Positions 7,044-12,450 of a stretch of DNA of 34,686 nt are shown one piece after another. A program made the translations under genes and the position numbers. The notes under the pieces were generated by a model that was not told the DNA's origin, made no database searches, and saw nothing but the letters and a program-made list of their open reading frames with translations. Source of the stretch: Nitrospirota bacterium (GTDB lineage Bacteria > Nitrospirota > Thermodesulfovibrionia > UBA6902); the NCBI GenBank assembly GCA_016222905.1, contig JACRPZ010000031.1, positions 1 to 34,686 of the forward strand. The letters are read 5' to 3'. Numbering within the stretch: the stretch's first letter is position 1; every line of letters starts with the position of its first letter.

Positions 7044-9075
7044 TTTCACAGCGCAGTAGAGCCGTAGGCAAAATAGTATCTTGGTGTGCGGCTGGTCTGC
7101 CCGCCTGCGATACTCGGCATTCTCTGAATATCTCCGTAATCACTCTCTTCTTCAATCCCGAAGGGTAATAGCCCCGTTCACCAACGACTACATAAGGCAG
7201 ACCCGCATTAAGGGCCTTAGCCTTGAATGCCTTCAGATGCCTGACCGGAAACCCGCAGAAGATGTCAAAATTTCTCCCTCGCCCCTTGGGGGAGAGGGTT
7301 GGGGTGAGGGGTGACAGTCCGAAAAACCTTCCATACCGCTCAGCCTGTTCCCCATAAAACTCGCAGAATTTCCCCACCTGAAAAAAGATGCAATGCTCCG
7401 GATATTGTTCCATAGCCCACCGATACTGCCTGCGAAGATTTGCAGGCTCAAAGGTAGGCTCATATAGCGATACAAGGCGGCCTTCATCGTTTATGGCAAA
7501 AACATATTTAAGATATTCATATTTTTCAAACAGACTGCGGGTAAGTTTATATGAGTTTGCATATTTGAAGTGTCCCAGATAGGAAGCAAGCGTCTGCCTG
7601 AGCTGCCGGACTTTTTCCTCACGGAGATGAATGCGAAAAAATCCCCCCTCGCCCCCCTTTGCCAAAGTGGGAATTTCTAAATATTCCCCTCTTGAGAGGG
7701 GATTAAGGGGTGTGTTATTTCTCTTTGACACATTCTTGTTTTTTGTCCCCCTCTTTGGCAAAGAGGGGTTAGGGGAGATTTTCTGATAGGCCTGCACCAT
7801 CTCCTCTTCAAAACTCCTCAGCCGTGCCCTCAGATTTCCAATCACCCTGTCGCGCACCAGAACATAATCCGGCCGCACAATGTAGCCAAGAAAATTTGCG
7901 CCTTCAGATACCCGCTTAAGAGTGGTCTCAGGTTTCAGTTGCAGCGCGAGTTTCTCATTGAGAAATTTAGCTATCTTCTCCTTCATTTCAAGAAGCCTCT
8001 CACGGTTTGTATCAAGCAGGATAAAATCATCCACATACCTGAGGTAATGCCGCGCCTTCAATGTATGCTTCACAAACTGATCCAGTTCATTGAGATAGAC
8101 ATTTCCGAAAAACTGTGAAGTGAGATTGCCGATTGGAAGCCCCTTGCCCGGCGGAATGGTAAATAGCGACTTATGCGGCGGAATCCCCTTAAGAAGGCTG
8201 GGGTCGCCTTTGTAAACATAGTCTTTTGTGCAGTCCTGATTCACGATGATTTCAGCAAGCCGGAGAATTGCATCGGCAAAAGAATTTTGATCATAAAATC
8301 CCCCCTCGCCCCCCTTTTTCAAAGTGGGGTCACAGGCATTATCCCTCTTCAATAAAGTGGAGTTCAAATTACGGCATTGTCTGAATGTAGTTTCCCCATT
8401 TGCCAAACTGGGAATTTCTAAATATTTCCCTCTTGAGAGGGGATTAAGGGGTGTGTCACTTCTCTTTGACGCATTCTCGTCTTTTATTCCCCTCTTTGGC
8501 AAAGAGGGGTCAGGGGAGATTTTCCTATTGTTTAATCCCTTCCTTACATTCTTCTCCAGAATCCCCATCAAAATCTCCCGGTCTATACTCATAAAGAAAC
8601 TCCTGATATCAAGCTGCATAAACCATGCGGCCACGCGCCCGGACTTTGTGACACGATGCATAAATATCTTCAGCCGCTCAACAGCGGCATGAGTGCCTTT
8701 TCCTGTCCGGCAGGCATAGGAGTCGTGGATAAACTTGGGCTCGAATATCTTTTCAATCTGCGGCACCAGGAGATGATGCACCACCCTGTCCCTGAAATCG
8801 GCGGCGAATATCTCTCTGAGTTTCGGCTGTTTTGCGACAAAGCAGACAGAGCGGGAAGGACTGTAGGAGCCGTCCTGAAGACTGCTGCTGAGGTCTGTGA
8901 GGTTGTCAAGCAGAGACGCCTCGAACCTCAGAGCATTAATGGTATTCCGCTTTCTTCTCCTGCATGAGACATAGGCGTCATGCAGAGACCTGAAGGAATA
9001 CAGGCGATCACTTTCCGCCCCGAACGCACCGCACGTAGTTGTTATTGTTCTTATTGTTGTTGTTGACGTTGCCAT
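7012..9075 (-). CDS. DGR reverse transcriptase with MutS-I-like C-terminal domain and in-frame repeat insertions
   Basis: 687 residues from the only in-frame ATG (9075), which lies inside the TR; a CTG at 9003 is another possible start. The RT homology begins at about residue 25 (LYSFRSLHDAYV). Visible motifs: FRDRVVHHLLVP (94-105), DSYACRTGKGTHAAV (118-132), QLDIRSFFMSID with first catalytic Asp156, GLPIGNLTSQ (312-321), which contains the IGxxxSQ pattern of DGR RTs, and the YVDD active site (347-350). The thumb region includes YLGHFKYANSYKL (499-511). Residues about 555-650 (CIFFQVGKFCEFYGEQAERY...FCGFPVRHLKAF) resemble MutS domain I. Three stretches are in-frame palindromic repeats: about 185-261, 432-480 and 588-602; these explain much of the unusual length. 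Adenine-specific change in both VRs argues that an active enzyme existed. Confidence 0.93.
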   Translation of the reverse strand: MATSTTTIRTITTTCGAFGAESDRLYSFRSLHDAYVSCRRRKRNTINALRFEASLLDNLTDLSSSLQDGSYSPSRSVCFVAKQPKLREIFAADFRDRVVHHLLVPQIEKIFEPKFIHDSYACRTGKGTHAAVERLKIFMHRVTKSGRVAAWFMQLDIRSFFMSIDREILMGILEKNVRKGLNNRKISPDPSLPKRGIKDENASKRSDTPLNPLSRGKYLEIPSLANGETTFRQCRNLNSTLLKRDNACDPTLKKGGEGGFYDQNSFADAILRLAEIIVNQDCTKDYVYKGDPSLLKGIPPHKSLFTIPPGKGLPIGNLTSQFFGNVYLNELDQFVKHTLKARHYLRYVDDFILLDTNRERLLEMKEKIAKFLNEKLALQLKPETTLKRVSEGANFLGYIVRPDYVLVRDRVIGNLRARLRSFEEEMVQAYQKISPNPSLPKRGTKNKNVSKRNNTPLNPLSRGEYLEIPTLAKGGEGGFFRIHLREEKVRQLRQTLASYLGHFKYANSYKLTRSLFEKYEYLKYVFAINDEGRLVSLYEPTFEPANLRRQYRWAMEQYPEHCIFFQVGKFCEFYGEQAERYGRFFGLSPLTPTLSPKGRGRNFDIFCGFPVRHLKAFKAKALNAGLPYVVVGERGYYPSGLKKRVITEIFRECRVSQAGRPAAHQDTILPTALLRCETNKLRHGCRC
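7271..7314. repeat. GC-rich palindromic repeat in the RT C-terminal domain
   Basis: TCTCCCTCGCCCC and GGGGTGAGGGGTGA arms around a GGGGGAGAGGG centre. On the minus strand it reads in frame as SPLTPTLSPKGRG. L-T-P-T-L-S-P-x-G-R-G-like peptides are a familiar product of a widespread bacterial palindromic repeat. It sits in the MutS-I-like domain between FFGL and FDIFCGFP. Confidence 0.85.
7637..7783. repeat. Interspersed palindromic repeat, in frame in the RT thumb region (copy 2)
   Basis: About 147 bases (49 codons). It is bounded by ATCCCCCCTCGCCCCCC and AGGGGAGATTTTC arms and contains TTTGCCAAAG, TCTTGAGAGGGGATTAAGGGG and CTCTTTGGCAAAGAGGGG modules. It shares most of its sequence with the copy at 8296-8524. 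On the minus strand it reads NPSLPKRG...TPLNPLSRG...TLAKGGEGG without a stop. Confidence 0.9.
8296..8524. repeat. Interspersed palindromic repeat, in frame in the RT palm region (copy 1)
   Basis: About 229 bases with the same outer arms and inner modules as 7637-7783, plus an extra ~80-base part around CTTCAATAAAGTGG and TTTTTCAAAGTGGGG that looks like a second, nested element. It is read through in frame as DPSLPKRG...TPLNPLSRG...TLKKGGEGG. It lies between the first catalytic Asp region and the GLPIGNLTSQ motif. Confidence 0.88.
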
Positions 9076-9146
9076 TGTTGAAGTTCACGTTCCACGCGTT
9101 GTTCGGATTGTTTGCGTTGGTAGTAGACGACCAGTAGTAGGACGCA
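9008..9146 (-). repeat. DGR template repeat (TR)
   Basis: The donor copy for VR1 and VR2, recognised because it is the common ancestor of both: every VR difference falls on an adenine of its minus strand. It reads as ASYYWSSTT, then a run very rich in AAC/AAT Asn codons, then YVRCVRGGK and TGA. AAC/AAT codons are the usual DGR design because mutating both adenines reaches many amino acids without a stop. The TR is not part of a target gene. Its 3' part overlaps the RT open frame, and the transcript presumably serves as the template RNA. Confidence 0.96.
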
Positions 9147-9270
9147 TTTACCCGGCCTCTTTACGGCCCTTTGGCCCTCCGCAGGCCGATCCTGAAGGAG
9201 CGTACGGCCTGCTGTTCTTGATGCCAGCAATAGATTACTGACAAGCATAAAAGCAATATGACATATTTCG

Positions 9271-9349
9271 AAAAATCTCCCCGCACCCCTCTTTGAAAAA
9301 GAGGGGCATGATACCTCACTTTGGCAAAGGGAGGATAGGAGGGATTTTT
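9271..9349. repeat. Palindromic repeat between target 1 and TR
   Basis: AAAAATCTCCCC and AGGAGGGATTTTT outer arms with inner CCCCTCTTTGAAAAAGAGGGG hairpin and a TTTGGCAAAG module. It belongs to the same repeat group as the copies inside the RT gene, and here it is intergenic. Confidence 0.85.
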
Positions 9350-9430
9350 CATTTAATGTCTTCATACCTCTAACCCCTTCAGTAATAAATCTGCGGGCGG
9401 GCCGGGCGCACAGTGATCATAGGCTCGCTC

Positions 9431-9451
9431 GCTGAAGCATCATGCATCAGC
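9431..9451. other. 21-base palindrome 80 bases past VR1
   Basis: GCTGA-A-GCAT-C-ATGC-A-TCAGC is self-complementary except for one A/A mismatch. Some DGRs need a hairpin or cruciform just after the VR for target recognition. This one is further away (about 80 bases) than the classical case, so the role is uncertain. Confidence 0.3.
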
Positions 9452-9530
9452 AATTCCGGCCTTGGCTCTACATCCTTTCCCCGCTCTGTCTGCTCTATCA
9501 AAAAAATCATCAAAGTACCAAATTACCAAG

Positions 9531-9668
9531 TCACTATCCGCCCCGAACGCACCGCACGTAGTAGCTATAGTACTTACCGTAGTAGTAGACGTAGCCATCG
9601 TAGAAGTTCACGTTCCACGCGTAGTACGGATAGTAGGCGTTGGTAGTAGACGACCAGTAGTAGGACGC
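9531..9668 (-). repeat. DGR variable repeat 1 (VR1), C-terminal end of target 1
   Basis: Aligns gap-free to the TR at a constant offset of 523. I count 18 differences, all at TR adenines of the coding strand: 13 A-to-T, 4 A-to-G, 1 A-to-C. Twelve Asn codons of the TR have become Tyr. The last change turns TR AAG into TAG, the stop codon of target 1, with TGA immediately behind it. Confidence 0.97.
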
Positions 9669-10220
9669 TACTGTATTCGAAAAATATGTTGCATTAATTG
9701 TCGGGCCCGGATATGGAATTGAATAATCTACAATCGTTATCAGTTCCTTCTTGGAGGGCAGACGCCAGTCTGAATAACCGCCGAGGTTGAGCGAGCCGCA
9801 GACATACTGTGAAGATGGATTATACGTCGCGTTATATGTGCCGGATGCCTTATACCAGTTGTAGGTCACAGCCGTGCCGCTGCAAGTCGCATCGTTGTTC
9901 TGCCCCACACTGCACTTCTGCCACATCATCCCTGTATTGTTGTCCGTCACAGTTCCGTTGCCGTTGTTAGAGAAACTCATCGGATTGATGTTATATTCCC
10001 CATCCTGCCCGGTGCCTGCGCATGGGATTTCATCATATGGACTAACGTCCCTGTAGCACCGAGTCTGTCCGGTGTCGGGCTGCTTGAAGGCGTAAGACAG
10101 AGCCACAGAACAGCAGAGCAATAGTGCCACAGAGCAAAAGACCAACAACCCCCTTAATCCCCCTTTTCTAAGGGGGAAGTTTAAACTGCCGATCCCCGTG
10201 ATTCCTAATAATCTACGCAT
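9534..10220 (-). CDS. DGR target 1: secreted DUF1566 variable protein
   Basis: 228 residues. The start at 10220 is supported by AAGGAGG nine bases upstream. A hydrophobic export signal lies at about 25-44 (GLLVFCSVALLLCCSVALSYA), preceded by an N-terminal extension whose FPLRKGGLRG part is encoded by a palindromic repeat. The mature part has the DUF1566/Lcl pattern: FSNNGNGTVTDNNTGMMWQK, GGYSDWRLPSKKEL, then the variable end YYWSSTTNAYYPYYAW...YVRCVRGG. VR1 encodes residues about 185-228. DUF1566-type proteins are a common DGR target class, thought to display the variable face from a C-type-lectin-like fold. No lipid anchor motif is obvious, though CCSVAL cysteines lie in the signal region. 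It lies 65 bases after avd and before the TR and RT, in one probable transcription unit. Confidence 0.94.
   Translation of the reverse strand: MRRLLGITGIGSLNFPLRKGGLRGLLVFCSVALLLCCSVALSYAFKQPDTGQTRCYRDVSPYDEIPCAGTGQDGEYNINPMSFSNNGNGTVTDNNTGMMWQKCSVGQNNDATCSGTAVTYNWYKASGTYNATYNPSSQYVCGSLNLGGYSDWRLPSKKELITIVDYSIPYPGPTINATYFSNTVASYYWSSTTNAYYPYYAWNVNFYDGYVYYYGKYYSYYVRCVRGG
10143..10180. repeat. Palindromic repeat in the target 1 signal-peptide region
   Basis: CAACAACCCCCTTAATCCCCC followed by TTTTCTAAGGGGG; read in frame on the minus strand as FPLRKGGLRGLL. It is in inverse orientation to the copy at 10263-10299, so the two bracket the ribosome binding site and start of target 1. Confidence 0.85.
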
Positions 10221-10262
10221 ACTTCAATCCTCCTTAATAAATTCAATTCTTCAATCATGCCT

Positions 10263-10299
10263 TTATTCCCCCTTAACAAAGGGGGTCAGGGGGTTGTTG
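10263..10299. repeat. Palindromic repeat overlapping the avd stop codon
   Basis: CCCCCTTAACAAAGGGGG hairpin with TCAGGGGGTTGTTG; on the minus strand it begins CAACAACCCCCTGA, so the repeat supplies the last codons (TTP) and the stop of avd. Confidence 0.85.
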
Positions 10300-10648
10300 C
10301 TTTCCCCCTCACACTCTTTATCCATCCCTCGCTCTGCCTGCTGAGTAACACCGCCGCCTCAGCCGCATATTGAAACGAGCTGAAGCTTTTGAACGCCTTT
10401 ACTTCCTTGCATATCTGTATCGTCACCTTTAACTGCTCAATCGTGTTTCTGAGTACGACCAGCTCCTGTAATTTGGCTTCACTGGAATTTGCGGATATGA
10501 TGAGCCTGACAATCTCACGGGAAATATCTCTGAGGTCAGAGCCGATGCTGTATTTGTGATACCGTGAAAACCCTTTGACCATGTTTTCAATATAGACCGC
10601 AAGGTCCATCGCCTTTTTGTATATAGGCAGATGCTCATACCGCGCCAT
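10286..10648 (-). CDS. avd: DGR accessory variability determinant (Avd, four-helix bundle)
   Basis: 120 residues, the usual size. It begins MARYEHLPIYKKAMDLAVYI and continues with KGFSRYHKYSIGSDLRDISREIV and IISANSS, matching the Avd/S23-like four-helix family (P-x-Y-K-K-A-x-D-L...F-P/S-R-x-x-K-Y-x-I/L-G-x-x-L-R). Avd forms a barrel-shaped pentamer that binds the DGR RT and template RNA and is needed for mutagenic cDNA synthesis. It is the first gene of the DGR unit, 65 bases before target 1. GAGG directly abuts the ATG, so translation initiation may be weak. The C-terminal end and stop lie inside a palindromic repeat, which probably changed the last residues. Confidence 0.93.
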   Translation of the reverse strand: MARYEHLPIYKKAMDLAVYIENMVKGFSRYHKYSIGSDLRDISREIVRLIISANSSEAKLQELVVLRNTIEQLKVTIQICKEVKAFKSFSSFQYAAEAAVLLSRQSEGWIKSVRGKATTP

Positions 10649-10660
10649 CCTCAGAAAGAC

Positions 10661-10698
10661 AGAGCTATAGCTCTAAAGTTCCATAGCGCTATAGCTCT
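10661..10698. promoter_or_regulatory. Palindromic direct repeats just upstream of avd
   Basis: AGAGCTATAGCTCT (10661-10674) is a perfect 14-base palindrome; GCTATAGCTCT recurs at 10688-10698 next to a second palindrome ATAGCGCTAT. The pair lies 13-50 bases before the avd start, inside the leader. It could be an operator or an RNA hairpin near the ribosome entry site; the choice is open. Confidence 0.4.
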
Positions 10699-10727
10699 TT
10701 TAAAATTTTTTTCTTCTAAAAGGAAAA

Positions 10728-10755
10728 ACTGACTGACTGACTGACTGACTGACTG
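10728..10755. repeat. Tetranucleotide tract, (ACTG) x 7
   Basis: Seven perfect ACTG units (CAGT on the minus strand). It lies in the presumed avd leader, about 80 bases before the avd start and about 75 bases after the predicted transcription start. Tracts of this type change length by slipped-strand mispairing. Confidence 0.95.
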
Positions 10756-10838
10756 CGCAAGTTTGATACCATCTGTTTTATCCTGTGCTGTATTGTAGTT
10801 AAAACTCTTCAGCTAAGAAAAAATAGTATTACAAGGAT

Positions 10839-10866
10839 AATATAGCCGTAGTATGTGTATTGTCAA
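10839..10866 (-). promoter_or_regulatory. Sigma-70-like promoter of the DGR operon
   Basis: On the minus strand TTGACA (10866-10861), a 16-base spacer and TATATT (10844-10839). The predicted start is near 10832, giving a leader of about 185 bases before avd. The ompA terminator lies just upstream, so this is an isolated promoter. Confidence 0.7.
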
Positions 10867-10878
10867 GGGAAAAGACAT

Positions 10879-10921
10879 AAAAAAAGGGAAGTACGGCAAG
10901 ACTGCGCGTACTTCCCTTTTT
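10879..10921. terminator. Intrinsic terminator downstream of the OmpA-like gene
   Basis: GGGAAGTACG, short loop, CGTACTTCCC, flanked by A and T runs. It follows the ompA-like stop by 11 bases on the minus strand. It is the same sequence, with one loop base fewer, as the terminator at 2643-2690. Confidence 0.88.
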
Positions 10922-10932
10922 AGCGTTCTATA

Positions 10933-11967
10933 CTACTTTGTAATGATAGCTGAAATGACCCCGATTACGCGGCGGTTCATCTGCCTGCCTTCTTTTGTCT
11001 TGTTGTCGGCAATCGGTTTTGATTCGCCAAACCCCTCTGCCTTAAGCCGATCGGCCTTAACGCCGAAATTCTTTATAAGGTAAAGCCTGACATTTTCAGC
11101 CCTCTTGTGAGAGAGATTGTGATTATACTCCTCGCTTCCTATGCTGTCCGTATGCCCTTCTATTACTCCTTCAGCATCAGGATATGCGGTTAAAAAGTTT
11201 GCCACCTTCTGAAGATGGTCATTGTAAACCGACTTTATCTCAGCCTTGTCAAAGTCGAACTCCACTTTTAAATCAATCACTACTTTTTCGGTAAGCGGGA
11301 TAGGACAACCTACGCTGTCAACTTTTATCCCCTTAGGTGTATTCGGGCATTTATCTTTATCATCATAGACCCCGTCGCCGTCGCTGTCTGCTGGAGCAGG
11401 CGGAGCTTTCTTTTCAACAACAGGACGGACAGGTTCTTTCTTCCCGAAGAGATATGTAATGCCAACGGTGTAAATCTGGTGGTTATCAGAGCCGTCTATT
11501 TCATAAATATTACGGACATCCCCACGCAACTGTAACTTGTCGTTAATGGAATACTTTAGGCCTGCTCCGAAATCAAACAAGACAGAAAAACCATCTTCTT
11601 TGTTATCTGAGCTTACATCTATAAAACCGAGGCCCGCGGCAAGATAAGGCGCAAGTTTATCTTTTGGCATAAGATCATAAAGCCCGTCAAATCGCAGAAG
11701 CTTTGCATCAGCATTATGATTTGTTGATTTGGTTTTAAAATCAACATAATTAAAAACAGCTTCAACGCCCAACCTGTCAGTATAGTTGTATCCAAAACCC
11801 AGCCCAACGGCAGAGCCGTTTTTCATCCCCTCTTCATGGCTAAAAGAATACCCGCCTAAATAAGGAGTGAGCGTAAAAAAGCCCGCTTTGCTTTCTGCCA
11901 TGACATTGCCAAGTGAAACAAGTAAAACAAAAAACGTTGCAACAACCGCAATAAACATCTTCTTCAT
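10933..11967 (-). CDS. OmpA/OprF-like outer membrane porin with TSP3 linker
   Basis: 344 residues. Signal peptide 1-24 (ends VMAES). An eight-strand beta-barrel region spans about 28-175, with alternating aromatic strands ending TVGITYLFG. A Pro/Ala/Lys linker (178-193) is followed by a calcium-binding thrombospondin-type-3 repeat (DSDGDGVYDDKDKCP, 194-208, with Cys208 and Cys221). The OmpA C-terminal peptidoglycan-binding domain is at about 228-340, with VEFDFDKAEI, EGHTDSIGSEEYN, LSHKRAENVRLYL and the NRRV motif. It anchors the outer membrane to the cell wall and may form a small pore. It is monocistronic: its own terminator lies at 10879-10921 and the upstream gene is 120 bases away. Confidence 0.93.
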   Translation of the reverse strand: MKKMFIAVVATFFVLLVSLGNVMAESKAGFFTLTPYLGGYSFSHEEGMKNGSAVGLGFGYNYTDRLGVEAVFNYVDFKTKSTNHNADAKLLRFDGLYDLMPKDKLAPYLAAGLGFIDVSSDNKEDGFSVLFDFGAGLKYSINDKLQLRGDVRNIYEIDGSDNHQIYTVGITYLFGKKEPVRPVVEKKAPPAPADSDGDGVYDDKDKCPNTPKGIKVDSVGCPIPLTEKVVIDLKVEFDFDKAEIKSVYNDHLQKVANFLTAYPDAEGVIEGHTDSIGSEEYNHNLSHKRAENVRLYLIKNFGVKADRLKAEGFGESKPIADNKTKEGRQMNRRVIGVISAIITK

Positions 11968-12089
11968 CAGTTACATCCCCCTTTCCAAAGTTAACTTACT
12001 TAAATAATATTATTTGCTTATCATATTATCATAATTTAAAGACAAATTAAATGGTTTTTCTTGATCAAATGCTCCAATAATCCTGGGAA

Positions 12090-12449
12090 TCATCTATGAG
12101 TTACTATGCGGACAGCCTTTTTTCTTGCTTTCTCAAGCTGCTCAATAAGAAGGTCAGGCTTGAAGTAGCCTATCTTTCTGTAAATTTCATTGCCTTCCGC
12201 ATCAAGCACAATAAATGCAGGCGTAGCAGCCACTCCGTATCTGGAGAACTGCCCGGAATCAATTCCTGAAATATATTTAACCGGAATAAAGTATTTCTCA
12301 AGATATTCCTGTAAATCCCTGTTTGGAAACGTACCTGTCTCCATTCTCATGCATGCTTCTCATGTCGGCTTAAAAAAGAGAACAAAGACAAGCTTCACCT
12401 GAGCCTTTGCCGACTCCAAAGCCTTGCTGAGCTGATTTGTCCATTGCAT
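12090..12449 (-). CDS. Selenocysteine-containing thioredoxin-like protein (UxxC)
   Basis: 119 residues if the in-frame TGA at 12360-12362 is read as selenocysteine (residue 30). The start at 12449 has GGAG eight bases upstream and follows the preceding gene by one base. The thioredoxin pattern runs unbroken across the TGA: helix, hydrophobic strand (KLVFVLFFKPT), then U-E-A-C in place of the redox CxxC, MRMETGTFPN, a long helix, and the cis-Pro strand ATPAFIVLDAEG, ending in a C-terminal helix. Thioredoxin-like proteins with UxxC in exactly this position are a recognised bacterial selenoprotein class. A stem-loop with a GG-containing loop lies at the right distance after the TGA. A standard gene caller would start at 12350 and lose the active site. 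The alternative, a nonsense mutation, is less likely given motif position and hairpin. Confidence 0.87.
12324..12362 (-). promoter_or_regulatory. Candidate bacterial SECIS element after the in-frame UGA
   Basis: After TGA (12362-12360) and 16 bases comes TGGAGAC (12343-12337), loop AGGTAC, then GTTTCCA (12330-12324). The stem is seven pairs with one G-U. The loop begins 24 bases after the UGA and carries the adjacent Gs expected for SelB recognition. Confidence 0.7.
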
Positions 12450-12450
12450 C

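Larger units (their letters stand above)
9147..9530. other. Spacer between target 1 and TR, no supported gene
   Basis: 384 bases between the VR1 end and the TR start. It contains a GC-rich GGCC-repeating stretch (about 9155-9222) able to fold, a palindromic repeat (9271-9349) and a small palindrome (9431-9451). Short frames across it have no recognisable product. In other DGRs sequence flanking the TR contributes to the structured template RNA, so the folded part next to the TR may do so here. Confidence 0.6.

Noticed and set aside
7012-9075. RT as a group II intron maturase or retron RT
   Set aside because: The IGxxxSQ motif, adjacent Avd, TR and adenine-only VRs identify a DGR; no intron RNA or msr/msd-like structure was seen.
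9051-9365. 104-codon minus-strand frame between target 1 and TR, possible DGR accessory gene
   Set aside because: It runs through a palindromic repeat and the TR, has low-complexity Gln-rich end from TR sequence and no ribosome binding site; avd is already present at 10286-10648.
9481-9494. 14-base match in inverted orientation to RT coding sequence near 8841-8854, hinting at a broken second RT
   Set aside because: The match does not extend far enough on either side to show homology; chance or short repeat is simpler.
10728-10755. ACTG tract as part of a CRISPR array
   Set aside because: Units are four bases with no spacers; no CRISPR-like repeat-spacer pattern exists anywhere in the window.
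12090-12350. Short thioredoxin-like gene starting at 12350 as the true gene, or a pseudogene
   Set aside because: It would lack the first strand and the redox motif, while the upstream frame across TGA is intact with a ribosome binding site and a SECIS-like hairpin.
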